Source: an uncultured Gilliamella sp. (GTDB lineage Bacteria > Pseudomonadota > Gammaproteobacteria > Enterobacterales > Orbaceae). From it: 36,352 bases of DNA. The stretch's first letter is position 1. Every line of letters begins with the position of its first letter. The stretch is from assembly GCA_946480175.1 (NCBI GenBank), contig CAMLIK010000018.1:1-36352 (forward strand), in the 5' to 3' direction. Made by a program: the position numbers and the translations under genes. Of the stretch, positions 1-7,202 are shown in pieces. The notes under the pieces were generated by a model that worked only from the letters and a program-made list of their open reading frames with translations, was not told the origin of the DNA and did no database searches.

Positions 1-148
1 TAAATATCCAACAACATCGCTCAGGGGGATGCGCCGAACACACAGTATTATGTCGTGTAGCTTGTTTTATTAATTTATCCATTTTTTCTCGCCCAATCTT
101 TTTTAATTTAGGGGTTCCGAAAAAGTCAATTTGTGTTTTACTAAACAT
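1..148 (-). CDS. Partial unknown protein (N-terminal 49 aa)
   Basis: An open frame starts with ATG at 146-148 and runs off the left edge with no stop. The visible part begins MFSKTQIDFFGTPKLKK and ends with a Cys/Pro-rich stretch (CSAHPPERCCW). There is no signal peptide. I do not recognise the family. It lies directly downstream of the lipoprotein array on the same strand, and its start codon sits inside a truncated copy of the array unit (start codon of that stub at 168-170). It could therefore be co-transcribed with the array, or be a coding remnant exposed by recombination. More sequence to the left would decide. Confidence 0.4.
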   Translation of the reverse strand, partial: MFSKTQIDFFGTPKLKKIGREKMDKLIKQATRHNTVCSAHPPERCCWIF

Positions 149-170
149 TAATGAATCGTAATTTTTTCAT
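142..170 (-). pseudogene. Truncated stub of a lipoprotein array unit
   Basis: The minus strand from 170 reads ATGAAAAAATTACGA, identical to the start of the array lipoproteins (MKKLR), preceded by the same spacer as the other units. It then diverges and stops after nine codons (MKKLRFINV). This marks the left edge of the tandem array: a fifth unit survives only as its spacer and first five codons before unrelated sequence. Confidence 0.5.
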
Positions 171-192
171 ATAATCTAGACCAATTCTGATA

Positions 193-581
193 CTATTCTT
201 CAACTTTAATGGTATAAACTCTATTATACTCTCTTCCCGGACATGACATTGTTCCGTAAGTAGATCCAGAAAATTTTATTGTGATTGTTCCGGCAACTTT
301 AGGGATTCCTTTTACTTCAAGATGATTATAGGTAACATATTCTGTTCCTAAACCTCTAGGAGATAATTCAAGGCCTGATTTTTCTGGTTGGATATCATGG
401 TAAAAGTAATGGCGATTAACCACGCCACCAAAAACTTCAATTTTAGCGTAATAGGGATTACCCAATGTGGCATTGGGTAACGTTTTTGGTCGAACTTCTA
501 CTTTATCACAAATACAACCGGTAAGAACAGTAGTCAAAAAAATCCAATGATTAACATTAAGTGATATCGTAATTTTTTCAT
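193..581 (-). pseudogene. Ig-like lipoprotein, copy A, frameshifted in signal peptide
   Basis: The true start by homology is ATG at 579-581 (MKKLRYHLMLIIGFF). The run of T on the coding strand (plus-strand A run 536-542) is seven here and eight in the two intact copies, so the frame hits TGA just after GFF. From a TTG at 535-537 onward the frame is open again and encodes the lipobox (LTGC) and a complete Ig-like domain, but without the charged and most of the hydrophobic signal peptide. It is either a pseudogene or a phase-OFF state of a slippage-controlled gene. The mature domain shows no other damage, which favours a recent or reversible event. Confidence 0.75.
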
Positions 582-603
582 AAAATCTAAACCAATTCTG
601 ATA

Positions 604-993
604 CTATTGCTCAACTTTAATGGTATAAACTCTCTTATAGGGTTTTCCCACACATGTATTTGTTCCGTAAGTATTTCCATAAAGTTTTATTGTGATTGTT
701 CCGGCAACTTTAGGGGTTCCTTTTACTTCAAGATCATTGTAGGATTCACGTTCTGTTCCTAAACCTTCAAGAGATAATTCAAGGCCTGATTTTTCTGGTT
801 GGATAATATAGTTAAAGTGATGGCGATTAGCGTGACCACCAAAAACTTCCAGTTTAGCAAAATAGGGATTACCCAATGTGGCATTGGGTAACGTTTTTGG
901 TCGAACTTCTGGTTTATAACACAAACAACCGGTAAGAACAGTAGTCAAAAAAAATCCAATGATTAACATTAAGTGATATCGTAATTTTTTCAT
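604..993 (-). CDS. Small lipoprotein with one Ig-like (He_PIG) domain, copy B
   Basis: 129 aa. The start is ATG at 991-993 (MKKLRYHLM), not the longer upstream frame, because only this start gives a proper signal peptide: KK, a hydrophobic core (MLIIGFFLTTV) and the lipobox LTGC. The mature part resembles the putative-Ig (He_PIG) pattern: PNATLGNPYFAK, then a GG turn, SGLELS, GTPKVAGTITIKL. Two later cysteines and the conserved end YTIKVE follow. It is probably exported, lipidated and anchored in a membrane facing the periplasm or surface. Function is unknown; small tandem lipoproteins can be adhesins, surface antigens or immunity proteins. Its upstream neighbour is an almost identical copy 22 bp away. 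Confidence 0.8.
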   Translation of the reverse strand: MKKLRYHLMLIIGFFLTTVLTGCLCYKPEVRPKTLPNATLGNPYFAKLEVFGGHANRHHFNYIIQPEKSGLELSLEGLGTERESYNDLEVKGTPKVAGTITIKLYGNTYGTNTCVGKPYKRVYTIKVEQ

Positions 994-1015
994 ATAATTT
1001 ATTCCAATCCTGATA

Positions 1016-1405
1016 CTATTCTTCAACTTTAATGGTATAAACTCTATCATAGCGTTTTCCCACACATGTATTTGTTCCGTAAGTAGTTCCAAAAAGTTCT
1101 ATTGTGATTGTTCCGGCAACTTTAGGAGTTCCTTTTACTTCAAGATCATTGTAGGATTCACGTTCTGTTCCTAAACCTTTAGGAGATAATTCAAGGCCTG
1201 ATTTTTCTGGTTGGATAATATAGTTAAAGTGATGGCGATTAGCGTGACCACCAAAAACTTCCAGTTTAGCAAAATAGGGATTACCCAATGTGGCATTGGG
1301 TAACGTTTTTGGTCGAACTTCTGGTTTATAACACAAACAACCGGTAAGAACAGTAGTCAAAAAAAATCCAATGATTAACATTAAGTGATATCGTAATTTT
1401 TTCAT
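1016..1405 (-). CDS. Small lipoprotein with one Ig-like (He_PIG) domain, copy C
   Basis: 129 aa, start ATG at 1403-1405 with the same signal peptide and LTGC lipobox as copy B. The N-terminal two-thirds matches copy B almost base for base. The C-terminal third (ITIELFGTTYGTNTCVGKRYDRV) instead matches chimeric copy D upstream of it, so the gene is a mosaic of its two neighbours. The T tract in the signal peptide has eight bases, keeping the frame open. The previous unit stops 22 bp upstream and no promoter is obvious in that spacer, so the copies are probably one transcript. Confidence 0.8.
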   Translation of the reverse strand: MKKLRYHLMLIIGFFLTTVLTGCLCYKPEVRPKTLPNATLGNPYFAKLEVFGGHANRHHFNYIIQPEKSGLELSPKGLGTERESYNDLEVKGTPKVAGTITIELFGTTYGTNTCVGKRYDRVYTIKVEE

Positions 1406-1427
1406 ATAATTTATTCCAATCCTGATA

Positions 1428-1790
1428 CTATTCTTCAACTTTAATGGTATAAACTCTATCATAGCGTTTTCCCACACATGTATTTGTTCCGTAAGTAGTT
1501 CCAAAAAGTTCTATTGTGATTGTTCCGGCAACTTTAGGGGTTCCTTTTACTTCAAGATGATTATAGGTAACATATTTTGTTCCTAAACCTCTAGGAGATA
1601 ATTCAAGGCCTGATTTTTCTGGTTGGATATCATAGTTAAAGTTATCCTGATCAGTGTAGCCACCGAAAACTTCAATTTTAGCATAATAGGGAGTACCTGT
1701 AAAAGAATGATTTTGTTGTAGTTGCTGTGCCCACGTTTTACGTGCTTTTGTGGGCACTAAAGCTTTTTTATAATTTCTTCCAAATAGCAT
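1428..1790 (-). CDS. Chimeric array copy D: Ig-like domain, no signal peptide
   Basis: 120 aa. From residue about 33 (GTPYYAKIEVFGG) to the end it is the same Ig-like domain as the other copies. The first 30 residues (LVPTKARKTWAQQLQQNHSF) are unrelated, replacing the signal peptide and lipobox, so this protein should stay in the cytoplasm if made at all. No good ribosome binding site precedes the ATG at 1788-1790, and an in-frame TAG lies 9 bases upstream. The foreign segment contains a perfect inverted repeat (1727-1734 with 1750-1757). Best read as a recombination product at the right edge of the array, possibly a pseudogene. The middle of the domain resembles copy A, the end copy C. Confidence 0.5.
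   Translation of the reverse strand: MLFGRNYKKALVPTKARKTWAQQLQQNHSFTGTPYYAKIEVFGGYTDQDNFNYDIQPEKSGLELSPRGLGTKYVTYNHLEVKGTPKVAGTITIELFGTTYGTNTCVGKRYDRVYTIKVEE
1727..1757. repeat. Inverted repeat GTGCCCAC ... GTGGGCAC
   Basis: Perfect 8-bp arms at 1727-1734 and 1750-1757 with a 15-bp loop, followed on the plus strand by a T run at 1764-1769. It could act as a plus-direction terminator, or mark the junction where foreign sequence joined the lipoprotein array. It lies within the chimeric N-terminus of copy D. Confidence 0.45.
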
Positions 1791-1984
1791 AATTTTCTAC
1801 TTGGTTTGTGTGCTAACAATGGGGTATTTACAACTGATTTCTCATGTAGATTTTAAATCGAGGTAAAAATGGTTAATCATTGCCGGTTCGATAATAAAGA
1901 TAGTAAAAAGAATAAATAGAACAATTATAGCTTTTTTTATGATATTTTTTTATTTAACTCTTAAAAATTTGTCATTGATTAACT

Positions 1985-2593
1985 TTACTTTTTCGCTGCT
2001 AATACCCTTTCAACCGTATCCACAATAGCTTGAGTTTGTGAATCTATTTCAATATTCACATCATCACCCACTTTTTTGGTTTTTAAGGTAGTAATCGCCA
2101 AAGTTTCAGGAATTAGATGGATATTAAATTGATTATCTTTGATATCACCAACTGTTAAACTTGCTCCATCGATACCTATAAAACCTTTATATAACACATA
2201 TTTTTTAAACCTATCGGGTATTACTAAAGTCATTTGACAATTAGTAGACGTTTTTTTAATATCAATAATACTTGCCTTACAAGAGACATGTCCTGACATT
2301 ATATGCCCACCAATTTCATCACCATATTTAGCACTACGCTCAATATTAACAAGATCGTTGCGTTTTTTATTGCCAAGAGTCGTTAAAAATAAGGTCTCTT
2401 GCATAATATCAAAAGTTACACAATCATTTTCAATCCCTGTTACGGTTAAGCAACAGCCATCATTCGCTATTGATGCACCAATTTCAATATTATTGATTAA
2501 ATGATGTGGCAGTTTGACTTGATAAGTTCGTAATTTATCTTGATCGATGATATCAATAATTTTACCTACACCCTGCACAATACCTGTAAACAT
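1985..2593 (-). CDS. ribE: Riboflavin synthase, alpha subunit
   Basis: 202 aa, normal length for the family. The enzyme dismutates two 6,7-dimethyl-8-ribityllumazine molecules into riboflavin and 5-amino-6-ribitylaminouracil, the last step of riboflavin synthesis, in the cytosol. The start MFTGIVQGVG is the signature N-terminus. Two lumazine-binding repeats are visible: the first with GCCLTV (about residues 46-51) and GGHIMSGHV (about 95-103), the second with GASLTV. ATG at 2591-2593 follows AAGGA at a suitable distance. No FMN riboswitch is visible upstream. It stands alone; other rib genes are not in the window. Confidence 0.95.
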   Translation of the reverse strand: MFTGIVQGVGKIIDIIDQDKLRTYQVKLPHHLINNIEIGASIANDGCCLTVTGIENDCVTFDIMQETLFLTTLGNKKRNDLVNIERSAKYGDEIGGHIMSGHVSCKASIIDIKKTSTNCQMTLVIPDRFKKYVLYKGFIGIDGASLTVGDIKDNQFNIHLIPETLAITTLKTKKVGDDVNIEIDSQTQAIVDTVERVLAAKK

Positions 2594-2642
2594 ACTTTAT
2601 TCCTTAAATTAAACGAATATAAGCTTCTATTTTACTTAATCA

Positions 2643-2678
2643 TTAGGTAATTATCTATCATTAAGCAAATTTACCTAA
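2643..2678. repeat. Weak inverted repeat between two minus-strand genes
   Basis: TTAGGTAA (2643-2650) and TTACCTAA (2671-2678) form an 8-bp stem with a 20-base loop just downstream of the 373-aa gene. There is no clear T tract, so terminator function is uncertain. Confidence 0.3.
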
Positions 2679-2704
2679 CCCTGATATCAACTTAAATAAC
2701 AGAT

Positions 2705-3826
2705 TCAAATAAGCGTTCTGTTTAAAATAAACAAAGTTGTACTATGTTTACTACTATCTTGTTGATCACCATAAAACACAATTGTATAACTACTGTTTTG
2801 GCAGGAAATCACATCAGAAATAATCAATTTTTCTTTAGCTAATACGATATTTTCATTAGTAAGTAAATTATTAAATTTGCCAGCTTGCTGTTGTTGAAAT
2901 GCTTCTATCACTTTATTGTACCGCAAGGTTATCCAGCCGTTTCCCCTTTCTGTGGTAAAATAAATCACAAATATTTCATTGGCAATTTTTACCGGTTCCC
3001 ATACTGAATATATACAACAATTTATATCAAATAACTTATCTCGTATCGCCTCACCTTGTGAGGTAATAGTAATTAGATAAAAAATTCCATCTTCGCCATA
3101 ACTTACAACATATGATGATTCTTCAAAACTTAAGTTTAAAATACAAGAGGGATAATGATCACAGGTTATATCAATACTCCTTGATTGTAATACTTTACCT
3201 TTTTCATCGATTTTACGATGTAGCCAACAGTTTTCTTCATCTTGCGCAATGATATGAATTTGTTGATTGTCATTATTTATACTAAATACATTATATTTTG
3301 GTAAAGGAATTTTTGAAGTATAGGTTTTTTTTAACTCACCGTCTTTAAATTCAACCGCAACCAATTTATCCAACTGTTTGGTTGAAAAAATATTAACATA
3401 CTTAAACATGGCGAAATTATGGAAAATACCAATATAATCAATAGGTAGCATTTTTTTAGGTTTTGGATAAGTAATATTATCGCGTTCAAAACAAGGAAGC
3501 ATGGTGATTAAACCGTATTTATCAGGATGATCAACCTCAATAGAAGTATACAATTTTCCATCTGGGTTAATAAAAAATGTTGGCAAATAACCATCAGATT
3601 CTATATAGGATGTATAATTTTGTAAATCACTGTCAAGCATAATATAAATCACTTTATAACTATAACCATCAGAATTGGTATAGTAGTTGCAAGAAATGAT
3701 TGATTTATTTTGATAACTAATGGCCTCCGAAGAAGAAATACCATAAGGTGATTTTAAAATAATCATTGGCCCTAAAGCAGTTTGCTGATATTGCGTGTTA
3801 AAAGGTATATCCGTTTTTGGTAGCAT
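2705..3826 (-). CDS. Unknown 373-aa protein
   Basis: I do not recognise the family. The start MLPKTDIPFNTQ (ATG 3824-3826) follows AGGA about 12 bases upstream. There is no signal peptide or membrane segment. The protein is rich in Tyr, Ile, Ser and short beta-type stretches separated by turns (for example SNSDGYSYKVIY-like, SPYGISSSEA, EDGIFYLITI), which would suit a beta-propeller or other all-beta fold; this is only an impression. It stands alone between ribE and crcB, followed by AT-rich sequence without synteny to enteric genomes, so an accessory role is likely. Confidence 0.7.
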   Translation of the reverse strand: MLPKTDIPFNTQYQQTALGPMIILKSPYGISSSEAISYQNKSIISCNYYTNSDGYSYKVIYIMLDSDLQNYTSYIESDGYLPTFFINPDGKLYTSIEVDHPDKYGLITMLPCFERDNITYPKPKKMLPIDYIGIFHNFAMFKYVNIFSTKQLDKLVAVEFKDGELKKTYTSKIPLPKYNVFSINNDNQQIHIIAQDEENCWLHRKIDEKGKVLQSRSIDITCDHYPSCILNLSFEESSYVVSYGEDGIFYLITITSQGEAIRDKLFDINCCIYSVWEPVKIANEIFVIYFTTERGNGWITLRYNKVIEAFQQQQAGKFNNLLTNENIVLAKEKLIISDVISCQNSSYTIVFYGDQQDSSKHSTTLFILNRTLI

Positions 3827-4289
3827 AATTATGATTTTTCCTGTTATTGTTTTCTAATTCAATTTGTTAAGTTTTAAAATTAAACTAACTTTAATCATTT
3901 GATCTTATTTTAGTTTTTACATCAGGTTTTAATTGTAGTTCAAAGCTTTGTCAATTATTTTATCAATTGTATAAGTTTCATTATTAATAGCAATAATTCA
4001 TATAATAAATGGTAAGAAGTAAACAAAATAACCATACTTAACAAACATGTTTATATAAAAAATTATATGCATAACAACTTTATGTAATAGATTCATAATT
4101 TCTTTATTAAATGATTTTTCTAAAGTTAAGAGTAAAATTCGAATATAAGCTGTCGAATTTTTAAATCCAAAATGATGCTGCAACAAAAGATATGCATTTT
4201 CTTTTTGTCTCGGTTATAGTTATCATTCGTTGCCATTAACCATAAAAAATATATTGAATAAAAATGTACCCTATTTTTAAGGATTTTAC
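3827..4289. other. 463-bp AT-rich gap, mostly without genes
   Basis: This gap between the unknown 373-aa gene and crcB holds only the weak ORF at 3998-4186 and presumably the crcB promoter. I see no RNA gene, strong terminator or fluoride riboswitch (the crcB-motif consensus is not recognisable upstream of crcB). Confidence 0.5.
3998..4186 (-). pseudogene. Possible gene remnant, 62 codons
   Basis: The frame reads LLLQHHFGFKNSTAYIRIL then becomes Phe/Tyr-rich and hydrophobic before its stop. Upstream the frame is open for about nine more codons to a stop without a start or ribosome binding site. The first half has a soluble-protein look and the second half looks like translated AT-rich DNA, so a decayed fragment is more likely than a real small gene. 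No family recognised. Confidence 0.2.
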
Positions 4290-4667
4290 ATGTTAAAACT
4301 TATTTTAGCTATATCGGTAGGTTCAGTTGCCGGTGGTTTATTGCGGTGGTTTCTGTCACTTAAATTAAATATTATTGCCTTTGCGATTCCATTAGGAACG
4401 TTACTATCTAATCTGATTGCGGGTTATATTATTGGCTTCGCAATAGCTTTTTTTAATCATTCAAACTTATCTGCTGAGTGGCGATTATTAGTGATCACTG
4501 GTTTTTGCGGTGGATTATCGACCTTTTCCACTTTTTCGGCGGAGATAGTTAACTTTCTACAAGAAGGCCGTATTGGTTGGGGATTAACAACTATTGCTAT
4601 TCATGTCGCCGGATCAGTTCTAATGACATTTTTAGGGATTTTGACCTATCAATATTTTCGTTCATAA
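4290..4667 (+). CDS. crcB: Fluoride channel CrcB/Fluc
   Basis: 125 aa, typical length. Fluc proteins form dual-topology dimers in the inner membrane that export fluoride. Visible signatures: GGLLRW near residues 15-20, [14 protein letters not shown] (36-49, with the conserved Asn41) and [13 protein letters not shown] (71-83) containing the polar track and Phe residues that line the pore. Four hydrophobic segments are evident. AAGGA precedes the ATG. Transcribed alone; no fluoride riboswitch is seen, so regulation is unclear. Confidence 0.95.
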   Translation: MLKLILAISVGSVAGGLLRWFLSLKLNIIAFAIPLGTLLSNLIAGYIIGFAIAFFNHSNLSAEWRLLVITGFCGGLSTFSTFSAEIVNFLQEGRIGWGLTTIAIHVAGSVLMTFLGILTYQYFRS

Positions 4668-4729
4668 AGATAGTTTTTCTCGCAGATAAGATAAAAATGC
4701 TTATAGAGAGTATTTACAACTCCAAATCA

Positions 4730-4760
4730 CTGTATTAATATACACTGTATAAATCAACAG
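4730..4760 (+). promoter_or_regulatory. LexA (SOS) box of sulA, with a second overlapping half-matching box
   Basis: CTGTATAAATCAACAG at 4745-4760 matches the LexA pattern CTGT-N8-ACAG exactly, 14 bp before the sulA start. A second, weaker box (CTGT at 4730-4733, N8, ACAC at 4742-4745) overlaps it by one base. The position and the target gene make SOS control of sulA very likely. Confidence 0.85.
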
Positions 4761-4773
4761 CATTGGAGTTATT

Positions 4774-5172
4774 ATGCTTATTGAACATTCTTCACCACAA
4801 CTTATGGCTATCAATTTTGAAACACCCTTTCAACAGGTGTTACAACAACAGCGGCCTTTATTACGTTCATTTAACAAAGAAAAGAAATGGCAATTGTGGT
4901 TGTCAGATCGGCCGATGCTAAAACGCTCATGGATAAATATTGCAGGACTTGATAAACAGAAAGTCGTTCATTTAACTCATTTAAATAAAGAGAATTTAGT
5001 CTCGACTATTGAAAAAGCATTACAAAATAAAACTTGTAGTTATATAGTTGCTTGCATTAATGGACTTAATGAGCAAGCGAAACAGCGTTTACAACAAGCG
5101 GTATTAACCAGTGATACTTGTTTAGTTTTAGTTGATGACGAACAAAATCAATCACCAATTCAGTATCATTAA
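4774..5172 (+). CDS. sulA: SOS cell-division inhibitor SulA
   Basis: 132 aa. SulA binds FtsZ and blocks Z-ring assembly during DNA damage; Lon then degrades it. The layout follows enteric SulA: a divergent N-terminus, then W-x-LW-LSDRPMLKRSW-hydrophobic-GL, the segment KVVHLTHLN, ALQNKTCSYIVACINGLNEQ, and a C-terminal ending in a hydrophobic strand. It is shorter than the enteric proteins (about 169 aa) mostly at the N-terminus. GGAG sits 5 bases before the ATG. The LexA box directly upstream is strong independent support. A terminator follows. Confidence 0.85.
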   Translation: MLIEHSSPQLMAINFETPFQQVLQQQRPLLRSFNKEKKWQLWLSDRPMLKRSWINIAGLDKQKVVHLTHLNKENLVSTIEKALQNKTCSYIVACINGLNEQAKQRLQQAVLTSDTCLVLVDDEQNQSPIQYH

Positions 5173-5220
5173 GAGAATAGTTATGATAACAAGTTAATTA
5201 TCTAATTAACTTCAAATAAA

Positions 5221-5250
5221 GACACTACCTTACATGGCAGTGTCTTTTTT
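5221..5250 (+). terminator. Rho-independent terminator after sulA
   Basis: GACACTACC (5221-5229) pairs with GGCAGTGTC (5236-5244) with one internal mismatch, followed by a six-T run. Confidence 0.75.
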
Positions 5251-5678
5251 AATTATTTATTATTTATAAAACGAATTAAAAAAACTGTTTAAAAAACAGT
5301 TGATTATTCATCCTAAATTCATCATTCTTGCCACCTTAGCCTATTGATTTGCAAGTCATGATGAAATCATACAGATCATTTCAGCGAATAAAATTAATAT
5401 TGATGTTATAACGCTTTTATAGGTTTTAGAAAATTCTTGAAAATAAATTCGTTATCGCAAGAACAATTTCACACAAAAGATAATCATGCTAAAACAATCA
5501 GCCTAATTCAAAGTGGCTTCGATAAGGCTAATAAATCCGTTTTTTTAGTTGAAAAAACTGATAAACAGTTTTGGGCAACACTTGCTAAAGGTGTACTTAT
5601 CTTTTAATAACATACTATTAACTAGTTTAAAAATAGTTAAGAATTTTGTTTAATACATTTGATGATCTAACAACGGCT
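5251..5678. other. AT-rich gap after sulA
   Basis: Beyond the sulA terminator there is a short hairpin (AACTGTTT, 3-base loop, AAACAGTT, near 5285-5303) and one decayed reading frame at 5437-5607. No intact gene, tRNA or mobile element end is visible. Confidence 0.5.
5437..5607 (+). pseudogene. Decayed coding fragment, 56 codons, no proper start
   Basis: From a TTG at 5437 to TAA at 5605 the frame is open and reads like a protein C-terminus (QSGFDKANKSVFLVEKTDKQ, then FWATLAKGVLIF). The residue mix is balanced for such AT-rich DNA. There is no ATG or ribosome binding site, and the frame closes a few codons upstream. Probably the tail of a lost gene. Family not recognised. Confidence 0.35.
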
Positions 5679-7202
5679 TTACTCGATTAATTGTTTTAAT
5701 TTTTTTCTGTCGACCTTGCCAATACCAGTCATTGGAAATTCGTCAATAATATATATTTTTTTCGGCAGTTGAAAACGTGCAACTTTAGCTCTTAACCAAG
5801 TTAGAATTGATGATTCTGTTTGCATAGATTTTGGTGTTAAAACAATAAAAGCAATAAATCGTTGGCCAAATTCTTCATCATCAACACAAATAATCGCTAC
5901 TTCTTTAATCTCTTCATGTTTTAATAAATGATTTTCGATTTCAAAAGGATAAACATTTTCGCCGCCTGATACTATCATATCGTCAACCCGCCCTTTTAAA
6001 TAATAGTAACCTTGATTATCTTTTTCAGCTAAATCGCCTGTGGCTATCCAATCTTTTCCTGCAATTGACCATGCACACTTTATAAAAAGTTCATTAGTTC
6101 CAGGTGTAGTATGATTTTGGGAAATAAGCTTAGTTCTCAACCCTTTTATTGGTTTGCCGATTGTTGTCGGATTTTTACTTAAATCATCAGGTGTCGCAAT
6201 CATGCATACTCCGGCTTCAGATGTGCCATATAAATTAAATAACACTTTACCCAATTGATTTAAGACTCTGTTAACTAAGGTTATAGTGATTGGCGCACCA
6301 CCAGTAATGATACAACGTAAGCTCCTAAGTTGCTGTTCAGAATGATTTATCATGCGAGAGAGCATCAAAGGAACCAGCGTAACAACTTCAATCTGATATT
6401 TCGCAATCATATTACAGGCAATTTGCGTTTGAAAACGCTTGGTAATAAATATCGTTGCCCCTAATAACGTAGAGAAACATAACGTTGCCAGACCAAAGCC
6501 ATGATATATAGGCGTTGCTATATACACTTTATTGTAATGGCTAAGTTTGAGTTTAATCAATAACTGACAAAAAAGAGTGATAAAATTTTGCGCATGGCTT
6601 TTTCGTGTGGCTAGCTTAAAGCGTTGTGTCGTACCACTGGTTAGGACGGTAATTTTTGAAAAGTGCGTCACTTTAAGTTTTATTGTTTGATTAAGCAATG
6701 GGCTCTTTAAAAGTGAACTGATGCAAACTTGATTATCATGTAATGTTGCTATCTTGCTGATTGCCAGTGAAGAGGCAATTTCTGATACTTCTGGATCATA
6801 TATTATTAAATCAAAATCGATATTATGATTGATATTTTTAAGCTGCTCGGACGATAGTTCAGTGTTAATTAGATAGATATCTGCACCTAATCTTGCCAAC
6901 GCAAAAAGCGTTTGTATTAGAAGTGAATGATTATTAGCCATCATGGCAATTTTTTGACCTGGTTGGATATTACAGTAAGCTGCCAATTGCTTTGCTAGAT
7001 GTTGAACTTGATTATAGAGCGTCTGATAATCAAGTTCGTTACCATTTTCGTTAATAACTATCTGTTGCGGACATAGTTGGTGACGAATATAAAGTAAAGC
7101 CATTAAATTCATGCCGACAGTTGGTATACTTTTTAATAGCAACCATATTCCTTTAAAGGTTAATAATTTCGTTTTAATAAGTGCTAGAATAATATTAATC
7201 AT
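5679..7202 (-). CDS. AMP-dependent acyl-CoA synthetase/ligase
   Basis: 507 aa, member of the ANL adenylating superfamily: activates a carboxylic acid with ATP to an acyl-adenylate and transfers it to CoA or another thiol. Motifs in order: TSGTTQRFKLATR (residues 188-200, the P-loop, with QRF instead of the usual G-x-P), YHGFGL, LYGTSEAG, TGDLAE, KGRVDDMIVSGGENVYPFEIE, and GIGKVDRKKL with the catalytic Lys. The N-terminus is hydrophobic, suggesting membrane association. The ATG overlaps the stop of the SDR gene by 4 bp, so the pair is co-translated. Substrate is not determinable; a fatty or aromatic acid is possible. Confidence 0.88.
   Translation of the reverse strand: MINIILALIKTKLLTFKGIWLLLKSIPTVGMNLMALLYIRHQLCPQQIVINENGNELDYQTLYNQVQHLAKQLAAYCNIQPGQKIAMMANNHSLLIQTLFALARLGADIYLINTELSSEQLKNINHNIDFDLIIYDPEVSEIASSLAISKIATLHDNQVCISSLLKSPLLNQTIKLKVTHFSKITVLTSGTTQRFKLATRKSHAQNFITLFCQLLIKLKLSHYNKVYIATPIYHGFGLATLCFSTLLGATIFITKRFQTQIACNMIAKYQIEVVTLVPLMLSRMINHSEQQLRSLRCIITGGAPITITLVNRVLNQLGKVLFNLYGTSEAGVCMIATPDDLSKNPTTIGKPIKGLRTKLISQNHTTPGTNELFIKCAWSIAGKDWIATGDLAEKDNQGYYYLKGRVDDMIVSGGENVYPFEIENHLLKHEEIKEVAIICVDDEEFGQRFIAFIVLTPKSMQTESSILTWLRAKVARFQLPKKIYIIDEFPMTGIGKVDRKKLKQLIE

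Larger units (their letters stand above)
157..1790 (-). repeat. Tandem array, 411/412-bp period, lipoprotein genes
   Basis: Equivalent stop codons lie at 193, 604, 1016 and 1428, so the unit is 411 bp once (a one-base deletion) and 412 bp twice. The units at 604-1015 and 1016-1427 are identical by eye over about 245 bp covering the spacer, signal peptide and first half of the mature protein. They differ mainly in the last third of the gene. The array ends in a truncated stub on the left and a chimeric unit on the right. The pattern fits unequal crossing-over plus gene conversion. Confidence 0.9.

Noticed and set aside
994-1092. N-terminal extension of lipoprotein copy B starting at 1092
   Set aside because: The extension is the translated end of the next copy in another frame; the signal peptide begins only at 993. 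The same applies to copy C (1406-1504).
2594-2704. FMN riboswitch before ribE
   Set aside because: No RFN-type conserved blocks; only a weak inverted repeat is present.
4190-4289. Fluoride riboswitch before crcB
   Set aside because: The conserved crcB-motif pattern is not recognisable in the AT-rich leader.
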